From: an uncultured Acetatifactor sp.
GTDB taxonomy: Bacteria; Bacillota; Clostridia; Lachnospirales; Lachnospiraceae
Assembly (NCBI GenBank): GCA_947631715.1
Contig: CANRMK010000037.1
Coordinates: 1-11,253, forward strand
Direction: 5' to 3'
Length of the DNA: 11,253 nt
The notes beneath the pieces were generated by a model that was not told the DNA's origin, made no database searches, and saw only the letters and a program-made list of their open reading frames with translations. Both the position numbers and the translations under genes were made by a program. Below are positions 5,093 through 11,253 of this stretch, piece after piece. Every line of letters begins with the position of its first letter. Within the stretch, counting starts at the first letter, position 1.

Positions 5093-6559
5093 TTGAATGC
5101 GGGTACTAATGAATATAATTTAAGAAAGTTAGAGGCTTTTAAGCGCCTGATCAACATTGCGCTGTCTGCGCTGTGTCTGGCGCTGGAAATAGGGATATTT
5201 GCCTATCACTGGCTGGTACATTTTCAGTACAGCGTGGTGGAATCGCTGCGGAATTTCGGCTATAAGGGACATATTGTGGAGATTGCCTTTTACGGGCTGA
5301 TCCTGATGTCTTTGTCTGTAATGTACGGCGGAATGCGGCTTGGATATCTGCGCAACTCCGAACTGATCTTTTCCCAGCTGTTCGCAACGATCCTGTCGCT
5401 ATTGTTCATCTATATCGAACTGTCCATTATGGCCCATCAGCCCTTTGTGCTCAAGGTATTTGTCATGATGCTGGTGGAACAGACTGTGACAGTCATTCTT
5501 TATATCAATTTGGCGAACCGTATCTATCGGAACATTTTTCCTCCAAGGAAGCTGCTCCTGATCCACGGCGAACGTTCTATAGAAGACATCTGCGCCAAAT
5601 TTGCAGGCAGACGGGACAAATATATTATAGAAAAAACATTCTGCATCCGGGAGGGCACGGAACAGGCGTGCCGGGAAATTCTCCGGGGCTTTCATAAGGG
5701 AGAGATCAACGCAGTGGTAGTCTGGGATGTATCCACACCGGAGCGGAACCGGATCCTGAAATTCTGCTATGCCAGATCTATCCGTATCTATGTGATGCCA
5801 AAGATCACCGATGTCATTCTGACAGGAGCGGAACAGCTTCATATTTTCGACTCGCCCCTGCTGCTCACGCGGGAATACTGTCTGAGCATGGAACAGCGCT
5901 TTATCAAGCGCACCCTGGATATCGTATTTTCTCTGGCGCTTATTGTTCTCACATCGCCCGTTATGCTGCTCACGGCCATAGCGGTCAAGCTGTGCGACGG
6001 AGGGCCGGTACTGTATAAGCAGATACGCTGCACCAAGGACCAGAAAGAATTTTATATCATGAAGTTCCGCAGCATGAAGATAGATGCGGAGGGAGACGGG
6101 CAGGCCAGACTGGCACAGAAAAACGACAGCAGGATCACGCCTGTGGGAAAGCTGATCCGCACCTGCCGGGCGGACGAGCTTCCTCAGCTGTTCAATATCC
6201 TGCGCGGAGACATGTCCTTTATTGGGCCGCGCCCGGAGAGGCCGGAAATCATTAGACAGTATGCAAAGGTCATGCCGGAATTTGAGTACCGCACAAAGGT
6301 AAAGGCCGGACTTGCCGGCTTTGCTCAGGTGTATGGAAAATATAATACCACGCCCTATGATAAACTGAAGCTGGATCTGATCTATATTGAAAACTATTCT
6401 GTGTGGCTGGACCTTAAGCTGATGCTTTTGACCCTGAAAGTGCTTTTCTGGCCTGACAGCACAGAGGGAGTGGAGGCGGAACAGATCACGGCCCTGTATG
6501 AGAGAAGCGGCGGTATGGAAGAGGAAAGCGGCTGGCCTGTAGAAGAGGGAAAAGACTGA
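5093..6559 (+). CDS. Polyprenyl glycosylphosphotransferase (EPS priming enzyme)
   Basis: A 488-residue membrane enzyme that starts polymer synthesis by moving a sugar-1-phosphate from a nucleotide sugar to undecaprenyl phosphate. The N-terminal part has hydrophobic segments near 22-44, 62-79, 93-112 and 117-140. A central soluble region (about 150-265) is typical of the large WbaP/CpsE-like forms. The C-terminal bacterial sugar transferase domain begins at KRTLDIVFS (272-280), with its membrane-inserting helix to about 300. It continues with KFRSM (324-328), the catalytic Asp-Glu pair in RADELPQLFN (D361, E362), GDMSFIGPRPERPE (372-385) and the GLAGFAQVYGKY stretch (406-417). Length and order are complete for the family. 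The start is TTG with a good ribosome binding site. It overlaps the next gene by one base (TGATG). The sugar transferred cannot be told from sequence. Confidence 0.94.
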   Translation: MNAGTNEYNLRKLEAFKRLINIALSALCLALEIGIFAYHWLVHFQYSVVESLRNFGYKGHIVEIAFYGLILMSLSVMYGGMRLGYLRNSELIFSQLFATILSLLFIYIELSIMAHQPFVLKVFVMMLVEQTVTVILYINLANRIYRNIFPPRKLLLIHGERSIEDICAKFAGRRDKYIIEKTFCIREGTEQACREILRGFHKGEINAVVVWDVSTPERNRILKFCYARSIRIYVMPKITDVILTGAEQLHIFDSPLLLTREYCLSMEQRFIKRTLDIVFSLALIVLTSPVMLLTAIAVKLCDGGPVLYKQIRCTKDQKEFYIMKFRSMKIDAEGDGQARLAQKNDSRITPVGKLIRTCRADELPQLFNILRGDMSFIGPRPERPEIIRQYAKVMPEFEYRTKVKAGLAGFAQVYGKYNTTPYDKLKLDLIYIENYSVWLDLKLMLLTLKVLFWPDSTEGVEAEQITALYERSGGMEEESGWPVEEGKD

Positions 6560-7632
6560 TGTGGGAAGGAAGTTACGGAAAAGAACCATTCGACCTGAGG
6601 CTGACGGTATTAAGGCTGTGCCGTAATCTGGGCCGGATCATAGCTTTTACCTGTCTGGGAACGGTTCTCTTCGTCGGCGGCTATTATGTAAAAAATGTGG
6701 CGCTGGGGCCGGAGCCAGAGTACCGGGTGAGCTCTTTATTCCGCGTGGAATATGATGTGGCGGAAGAGAAAGACGTGGGAACGGTCCATATCAATGAAAT
6801 GACCTGGAACACCTATGTGGACACGGAAATGTTCCTGAATGCGGTGCGGGGATATCTTCCGGACAGTCTGCGGGAGACCGGAAGCGGGGAGCTGGCGGAG
6901 GAGATCAATGCGCTGCTGGCCTCCAATCTAAAGGTACTGACCATAACGGTGACAACGGAAGACCCCGACAAGAGCCTTGCGATCGCTGCGGCGGCAGAAA
7001 AGGCCATGGTGCAGGACTTCCCCAATGAGATCAGCGAGATCACGTCCGCGGCTGTGATTGACCCGGGAACGGAGGCACAGACCGTGTATCCCGATGTGCG
7101 GCCCCTGCGTGCGGTGATCCTGAGCGCTGTGCTGTCCCTTTTTTTCACTGTGGTATTCCTGCTTTTGAAAGAGCTGGGAGACGACAGCATATGGCTGCCC
7201 TCCGTGCTGCGCTGCCGCTATGGGCTGAATGTGGTGGGGACGCCTGAAAGCCCGGAGGCCGAGGAAAATCTGAGATACCTGTTCCGGGAAAAGAAGCGCG
7301 TGGCCGTCTGTCCGTTGAACGAAAGGACGGATCCTGCGGACGTGCTTAAGGCGCTTAGGAAAATTTGCGGCGGAGAACTCCCGGGACAGGCGGAGACGGA
7401 ATGGTTCCCGGCGCCGGCCCCTCTGGAGAAGCCGGAGTGCATAAGGGCGCTTCGGGAAGCGGACGGGATCCTGCTGGTCGTTCCGGCGGGAAAGCATGGG
7501 GGGAAGCAGACGGAATATGTGCTGGATTTTCTGAAGCAGCAGGACTGTAGTGTGACGGCGGCTCTTTTATGGAATGCAGATGAATTTCTGTTAAGGTGCT
7601 ATTACGGCTTCCGGCGGAATAGACAGAATTGA
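6559..7632 (+). CDS. Wzz-like chain-length co-polymerase with degenerate kinase-like tail
   Basis: A 357-residue polysaccharide co-polymerase. It has a short cytoplasmic N-terminus, a membrane helix at about 26-46, an extracytoplasmic region to about 180 with YRVSSLFRVEYDV after the first helix, and a second helix at about 183-205 preceded by Pro-rich YPDVRPLRA. This is the Wzz/YveK/CapA layout. A further 150 cytoplasmic residues follow. They look like the P-loop fold of bacterial tyrosine kinases (RVAVCPLNERTDPADVLKAL at 247-266, ADGILLVVPAG at 301-311, TAALLWN at 333-339). However, the GKS/T Walker A motif is absent where it should follow the first strand, so ATP binding and kinase activity are unlikely. 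The N-terminal role is well supported; the degenerate-kinase reading is inferred from strand-like patterns. It is translationally coupled to the priming enzyme. Confidence 0.82.
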   Translation: MWEGSYGKEPFDLRLTVLRLCRNLGRIIAFTCLGTVLFVGGYYVKNVALGPEPEYRVSSLFRVEYDVAEEKDVGTVHINEMTWNTYVDTEMFLNAVRGYLPDSLRETGSGELAEEINALLASNLKVLTITVTTEDPDKSLAIAAAAEKAMVQDFPNEISEITSAAVIDPGTEAQTVYPDVRPLRAVILSAVLSLFFTVVFLLLKELGDDSIWLPSVLRCRYGLNVVGTPESPEAEENLRYLFREKKRVAVCPLNERTDPADVLKALRKICGGELPGQAETEWFPAPAPLEKPECIRALREADGILLVVPAGKHGGKQTEYVLDFLKQQDCSVTAALLWNADEFLLRCYYGFRRNRQN

Positions 7633-7651
7633 TAAAAAGCGCGGTGCTGTT

Positions 7652-7680
7652 GTCCGGCTCTGGAATCAGAGGGCGCGGAC
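7652..7680 (+). other. Intercistronic hairpin within the EPS operon
   Basis: The 78-base gap between the co-polymerase and the next GT2 can fold. CTCTG (7658-7662) pairs with CAGAG (7667-7671) around a GAAT loop, and GTCCG (7652-7656) pairs with CGGAC (7676-7680) below an uneven internal loop. There is no T-run after it, so it is not a terminator. It could affect mRNA processing between the two genes. Weak evidence. Confidence 0.3.
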
Positions 7681-7710
7681 AGAGGAAAGGATTGGGAGCG
7701 GAGATCGGAT

Positions 7711-8502
7711 ATGAGGGTTCAGGTACTGGCGTCGGTCATGGATCAGAGTCTGGAGACAATTGCAGAGCGGATGCGGCTGGATTCGGACGCGGTGATCATA
7801 AACCAGTGCGGCAGACTGGACTTTGAGGAAAAAAAATGCGGCGGCCGCACGCTGCGCTTTTACTCTTTCCCGGAGAGGGGCGTCGGGAGAAGCCGAAATG
7901 AAGCGATCCTGAGAGCGGATGGAGATATCTGTCTTTTCTCCGACCAGGACATCGTCTATGAGCCGGGGTATGAAGCCGCGATTCTGGCGGAGTTTGAGAG
8001 AAATCCCCGGGCGGATATGATCCTGTTCAACATTACCATAACAGAGGACCGCAGGACTTATCAGATCAGCAGCAGAAAGCGGGTACATTGGTACAACTGC
8101 GGCCGGTATGGGGCGGTGAGCTTTGCAGTGCGCCGGGAGAGCCTTCTTGCGTCCGGCGTGACGTTTTCTCTGCTGTTCGGGGGCGGAGCCAGATACAGTA
8201 ACGGCGAGGACAGCCTTTTTTTAAAGGAATTTATGAAAAAGGGCTATCGGGTATATACGGCCCCTGTGACCATCGGCCGGGAAACGGCGGGGGATTCCAC
8301 CTGGTTTACAGGGTACGATGAGAGATTCTTCCGGGACAGAGGGGTGCTTTACCATTATCTGTACGGGCCTCTGGACCGGATCATGGCTGTCCGCTTCCTG
8401 CTGGCCCACAAAGGCAGGCTCTGTGCGGAAAACGGTCTTGCACAATGCCTGCGCTGGATGCTGGATGGAATACGCCTGGGGAAGAAAACTGCGAAAGGAT
8501 AA
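7711..8502 (+). CDS. Glycosyltransferase family 2 (GT-A fold)
   Basis: A 263-residue soluble glycosyltransferase, presumably adding a sugar to the lipid-linked repeat unit. Support comes from AVIINQCG near 27-34 after the first strand-helix unit, GVGRSRNEAI (57-66), the DxD-type DQD (78-80) in CLFSDQDIVYEPGY, and GGGARYSNGEDSLF (157-170) holding the Glu-Asp acceptor-side pair. It differs from the other two GT2 genes here in lacking the SIIVPVYN opening and begins directly with VQVLASVMDQ. The ATG is supported by GGAGA at 7700-7704. It is followed after four bases by the EpsG-like gene. The donor and linkage are unknown. The C-terminal 45 residues (FLLAHKGRLCAENGL onward) are basic and may contact the membrane. 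Confidence 0.82.
   Translation: MRVQVLASVMDQSLETIAERMRLDSDAVIINQCGRLDFEEKKCGGRTLRFYSFPERGVGRSRNEAILRADGDICLFSDQDIVYEPGYEAAILAEFERNPRADMILFNITITEDRRTYQISSRKRVHWYNCGRYGAVSFAVRRESLLASGVTFSLLFGGGARYSNGEDSLFLKEFMKKGYRVYTAPVTIGRETAGDSTWFTGYDERFFRDRGVLYHYLYGPLDRIMAVRFLLAHKGRLCAENGLAQCLRWMLDGIRLGKKTAKG
8494..8499 (+). promoter_or_regulatory. Ribosome binding site fixing the start of the EpsG-like gene
   Basis: AAAGGA lies 7 bases before ATG 8507. The reading frame is open back to an ATG at 8318, but that would add 63 residues overlapping the GT2 gene. This site and the hydrophobic N-terminus after 8507 mark the true start. Confidence 0.75.
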
Positions 8503-8506
8503 GGCA

Positions 8507-9640
8507 ATGGAAAAGAGCGCTCTGGTCTATATCGGGCTGACCCTGATCACGGTACTGCTTGGAATGTTCGTGGACAACAGAGAATATGTGCCTCTTCGGA
8601 TCCGGGGCGGCCGCAGGGCCGGGGAGCCTGCAGGGATCGACAGACGGTGCGCGAGGAACCGGGTGGCGGGCTTTGCGGTGTACTGCCTGTTAGCCGGGGT
8701 CAGCGCCTGCAGGATCGCCGTGGGAAACGATTACTGGGTATACCGGGACAGCTTTAAGCTGATCGCCCAGAACAGATATGTATCCTACGAGACGGGATTT
8801 AATGTGATCGTGGGCTGGATCCAGAAGCTGTTCGGATACGATCACTACCTGCCGGTGTTCGGCTTTTTTTCCCTTGTGACAGTGCTGTTTTTTGTGAAAG
8901 CCCTGAGAGACCAGGGAAGCTATTATGCCTTTTCCCTGTATCTGCTCCTGACGGGGGGATATTATTTCAACAGTCTGAACTCCGTGCGGTACTACCTGGC
9001 GTTAGCCATCGCCCTGTATTCCATGAAATATGTGCTGAGAGGCGACTGGGGAAAGTTTGTGCTGCTGATCCTCTTAGGGGCCATGTTCCACAAGTCGATC
9101 CTCCTGGTGATCCCGGTCTACCTGGCAGCAGGATTTCTGGCCTCAAGGAAACTGAAAGGACGGTATTATGTGCTGGGCGGGATTCTGGCGGTCAGCCTGA
9201 TTTTGTGCCGGAATCTGTACCGGGAGATCATTTTTTACTTCTATCCCTATTACCGCAATTCCGGCTTTGACAACGGACAGATCTCCTATGCCAATATCCT
9301 GAAGTGCGTCTGCGTTCTGGCATTGGGGCTGGTCTTTGGCCGGAAGAGCCTGAAAGAGGACCGGATGAACCGATTTTATTTTTTCCTGAACATCTTCGCG
9401 CTGCTTGTGTACTGCTGCGGGTCCTTTATTCCGGAGGTATCCAGAGTGGGCTATTATATGATCGTCTCCCAGGTCTTCCTGCTTCCCCGCCTTGTGATGG
9501 GGATCGAAAGCAGACCTTTGAGAAAAATAGCCTGCGCAGGGGTGGCGGGAGCGTTCGGAGCATATTTTATATTACTCCTGCGGCAGATGTATGCGGTGGA
9601 TATAAGACTGCTTCCCTATCTGAACTGGATCTTTAACTGA
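8507..9640 (+). CDS. EpsG-family polysaccharide polymerase (Wzy-like)
   Basis: A 377-residue polytopic membrane protein of the EpsG type, expected to join lipid-linked repeat units on the outer face of the membrane. Hydrophobic segments lie near 5-22, 52-72, 112-131, 137-154, 158-178, 183-209, 218-236, 264-279, 290-305, 314-332 and 340-360. Family features are GNDYWVYRD (73-81) after the second segment, NSVRYYLALAIA (158-169) and AMFHKSILL (192-200) with its conserved His, and EVSRVGYYM (310-318). These Arg and His positions are typical of O-antigen-polymerase-like enzymes. Length matches EpsG. A basic Arg/Gly-rich stretch at 31-52 between the first two segments is likely cytoplasmic. It sits after the co-polymerase and a GT2, as expected for a Wzy-dependent locus. 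Polymer structure is not predictable. Confidence 0.88.
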   Translation: MEKSALVYIGLTLITVLLGMFVDNREYVPLRIRGGRRAGEPAGIDRRCARNRVAGFAVYCLLAGVSACRIAVGNDYWVYRDSFKLIAQNRYVSYETGFNVIVGWIQKLFGYDHYLPVFGFFSLVTVLFFVKALRDQGSYYAFSLYLLLTGGYYFNSLNSVRYYLALAIALYSMKYVLRGDWGKFVLLILLGAMFHKSILLVIPVYLAAGFLASRKLKGRYYVLGGILAVSLILCRNLYREIIFYFYPYYRNSGFDNGQISYANILKCVCVLALGLVFGRKSLKEDRMNRFYFFLNIFALLVYCCGSFIPEVSRVGYYMIVSQVFLLPRLVMGIESRPLRKIACAGVAGAFGAYFILLLRQMYAVDIRLLPYLNWIFN

Positions 9641-9694
9641 TCTTAAGGCATTGAGGGCAGATAGGATAAGGCTTAAAAAGAGAGGCGGGGCATT

Positions 9695-11092
9695 ATGAAA
9701 GTATTGTGGCTGTGCAATGTGCTGATACCGATGATAGCGGAAAAACTGAATCTGGAATCCTCCGTCAAGGAGGGATGGATCTCTGGAATGACCGGAGCCG
9801 TGCTGGAACATCAGAAGGAGAACGGGATCGAACTGAGCATGGCGGCGCCTGTGCCGAGATTTATGTTCCCGGAAAATCACGACATATGCAGACGGGTGAT
9901 CCAGATCGAAGACGCGTCGGTCACTTTCTACGGATTTTACGAGGAGGTGGGGCGTGCGGAAGTTTACGATGAAAGCCTGGAGGAGAAGCTCTCCAAGATT
10001 ATCGATGCGGTGAAGCCGGATCTGGTGCATTGCTTTGGCACGGAATATCCGCACACGCTGGCCATGTGCAGAGTGTTCCCGGAAAAGAAGAGGCTTCTGA
10101 TCGGTCTGCAGGGAATGTGCTCCATGCTGGCGGAGGTCTATTTTGCCAATATGCCGGAAAAGGCCATGAAGAAAGTGACCCTGCGGGATTATCTGCGCAG
10201 GGACAGCATGACGGACCAGCAGGAAAAATTCGCGAAACGGGGCCTTATGGAAAAGGAGGCCATCACCCTTGCCGGAAATATCACCGGGCGCACCGAATGG
10301 GATCGGCTCTGTACCAGAAAGTGGAACAAAGAATGCCGGTACTTTAACCTGAACGAGATCCTGCGGCCGGAGTTCTATGGGAAAAAGTGGGATCCCGAAA
10401 AATGCATTCCCCATTCCATTTTTGTCAGCCAGGGGGACTATCCCTTAAAGGGTCTCCACTATATGCTGATGGCCATGCCGACCATTCTGGCCAAATACCC
10501 GGACGCAGTGGTGTACGTGGCGGGAAACAGCGTGGTGGAATATGGCACCTTAAAGCAGAAATTGAAGATTTCAGGCTATGGGAAATATCTGAGGAAGCTG
10601 ATGAAGGAGAACCACCTGATGGGGAAAGTAGTCTTTCTGGGAAAGCTTTCAGGAGAGGAAATGTGCGATAGATATCGGAAGAGCAGCCTGTACGTGTGCT
10701 GTTCGTCTCTGGAAAATTCTCCTAATTCCCTGGGAGAGGCCATGCTCCTTGGAATGCCCTGCGTCAGCGCCGATGTGGGAGGAATCCCCAGCCTGTTCGT
10801 GGACGGCGAGGACGGTATTTTATATGAGGGCTACAGAGCTGTGAAAGCGTCAAAGAGCGGTGGCAGACATTCCGCAGACGAGGAGAACGAAAGACAAATG
10901 AAAGCAGTGGCAAAACGCCTTGCCGGGGCAGTGATGGAAATGTGGCGGGACCCCGAAAAACAGGCGGCCTACTGCAGAAACGCCAGAAACCATGCCAACA
11001 AGACCCACAGGAAAGAGCGCAACTACCGAAAGCTGATGGAGATCTACGCAAAGATCATAGCAGATGAGCAGTCCGACGATGAGAAAGCGTAA
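9695..11092 (+). CDS. Glycosyltransferase family 4 (GT-B fold)
   Basis: A 465-residue retaining glycosyltransferase. The N-terminal acceptor domain begins MKVLWLCNVLIP and includes PDLVHCFGTEYPH (108-120). The C-terminal donor domain starts near 240 with SIFVSQGDYPLKGLHYM (241-257), where the Lys in LKG is the usual phosphate-binding position. It then has VYVAG (273-277), VVFLGKLSGEEM (312-323) and the E-x7-E motif from E340 to E348 in SSLENSPNSLGEAM, followed by GMPCVSADVGGIPSLFVDGEDGILY (353-377). A charged insertion at about 382-402 separates this from the last helices. The ATG at 9695 has a G-rich AGAGGCGGGG at 9681-9690, a modest ribosome binding site. It lies 54 bases after the EpsG-like gene, with no terminator between, so it belongs to the same operon. 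It likely adds a sugar inside the repeat unit. Confidence 0.9.
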   Translation: MKVLWLCNVLIPMIAEKLNLESSVKEGWISGMTGAVLEHQKENGIELSMAAPVPRFMFPENHDICRRVIQIEDASVTFYGFYEEVGRAEVYDESLEEKLSKIIDAVKPDLVHCFGTEYPHTLAMCRVFPEKKRLLIGLQGMCSMLAEVYFANMPEKAMKKVTLRDYLRRDSMTDQQEKFAKRGLMEKEAITLAGNITGRTEWDRLCTRKWNKECRYFNLNEILRPEFYGKKWDPEKCIPHSIFVSQGDYPLKGLHYMLMAMPTILAKYPDAVVYVAGNSVVEYGTLKQKLKISGYGKYLRKLMKENHLMGKVVFLGKLSGEEMCDRYRKSSLYVCCSSLENSPNSLGEAMLLGMPCVSADVGGIPSLFVDGEDGILYEGYRAVKASKSGGRHSADEENERQMKAVAKRLAGAVMEMWRDPEKQAAYCRNARNHANKTHRKERNYRKLMEIYAKIIADEQSDDEKA

Positions 11093-11121
11093 CAGTTCAG
11101 CCTTTCCCTTGCGAGTCACGC

Positions 11122-11253
11122 CCGGTACTGCCGATGTTCTCCCGGCAGACACGCTTCCGCTCGGTTCCGCACGTAGCGGTACTAGGCTCGAGAGTACCTC
11201 GCCAAGTGCCGACGTGCTCCAACGGTCTGCCGGAAGAACATCGACATTACCGG
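11122..11253 (-). repeat. Large foldback element of unknown type, reaching the window edge
   Basis: Bases 11122-11150 pair with 11225-11253 in a 29-position stem with 26 Watson-Crick pairs. The 74-base interior holds a second hairpin: GGTACT (11178-11183) with AGTACC (11193-11198) around a 9-base loop, extended by two further 4-base helices out to 11169 and 11209. Of the five non-Watson-Crick positions in both stems, three are C-A on the plus strand and so become G·U pairs on the minus strand; for that reason the strand is given as minus. There is no open reading frame of note and no T-run beside either arm, so it is not a usual terminator. It may continue past the last base. It could be a structured RNA, a small non-autonomous mobile element or a recombination site; none is shown. 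Confidence 0.5.

Noticed and set aside
5399..6589. Minus-strand open frame of 396 codons
   Set aside because: It lies opposite the priming enzyme, whose motifs are complete. The antisense product is His/Arg/Gln-rich with no domain pattern, typical of shadow frames in GC-rich coding DNA.
8318..8506. Upstream extension of the EpsG-like gene by 63 codons
   Set aside because: It would overlap the GT2 gene deeply, its residues are not membrane-like, and a good ribosome binding site points to ATG 8507.
11122..11253. Intrinsic terminator or CRISPR/integron attC site at the right edge
   Set aside because: There is no T-run beside the stem on either strand, no regularly spaced repeats, and no recognisable attC core ends or integrase gene in view.

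Overview
The window looks like part of a cell-surface or exopolysaccharide (EPS) locus from a spore-forming Clostridia relative, most likely Lachnospiraceae. The pointers are a Spo0A-type DNA-binding domain, a YerB-like (DUF3048) lipoprotein, an EpsG-family polymerase, strong AGGAGG-type ribosome binding sites, sigma-A-like promoters (several with an extended TG-n -10), moderately high GC with AT-rich promoters, and non-AUG starts. This is inference from protein families, not a taxonomic match.

Layout. (1) Positions 1-578, minus strand: the first 192 residues of a DUF3048 lipoprotein gene that runs off the left edge, with a perfect 10-bp inverted repeat in its leader. (2) A 231-bp divergent intergenic region, then 810-1739: a membrane-anchored GtrB/DPM-like glycosyltransferase (GT2) behind a good promoter. 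(3) 1877-2254: a free-standing Spo0A effector domain with no receiver domain. Its candidate promoter carries a perfect 9-bp-arm palindrome exactly between -35 and -10. A very GC-rich hairpin follows. (4) 2420-5008: a tightly overlapping trio of two membrane proteins that look like the halves of one DUF6077-type protein, plus a TuaG-like GT2. (5) From 5093: the polymer assembly genes. These are the priming phosphoglycosyltransferase, a Wzz-like chain-length co-polymerase with a degenerate kinase-like tail, a GT2, an EpsG-like polymerase and a GT4 ending at 11092. (6) 11093-11253: no gene, but a large foldback sequence that runs to the last base.

How the genes fit together. The priming enzyme puts the first sugar phosphate on undecaprenyl phosphate. 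The cytoplasmic GT2 and GT4 enzymes extend it, the EpsG-like protein polymerises the repeat units, and the Wzz-like protein sets chain length. No Wzx flippase, tyrosine kinase, phosphatase or sugar-nucleotide synthesis gene lies in the window, so the locus must continue beyond it or use genes elsewhere. The points most worth a second look are the receiver-less Spo0A domain with its operator-like palindrome, the co-polymerase tail that has lost its Walker A motif, the split membrane-protein pair, and the 132-nt foldback at the right edge, which pairs better as minus-strand RNA than as plus-strand RNA.
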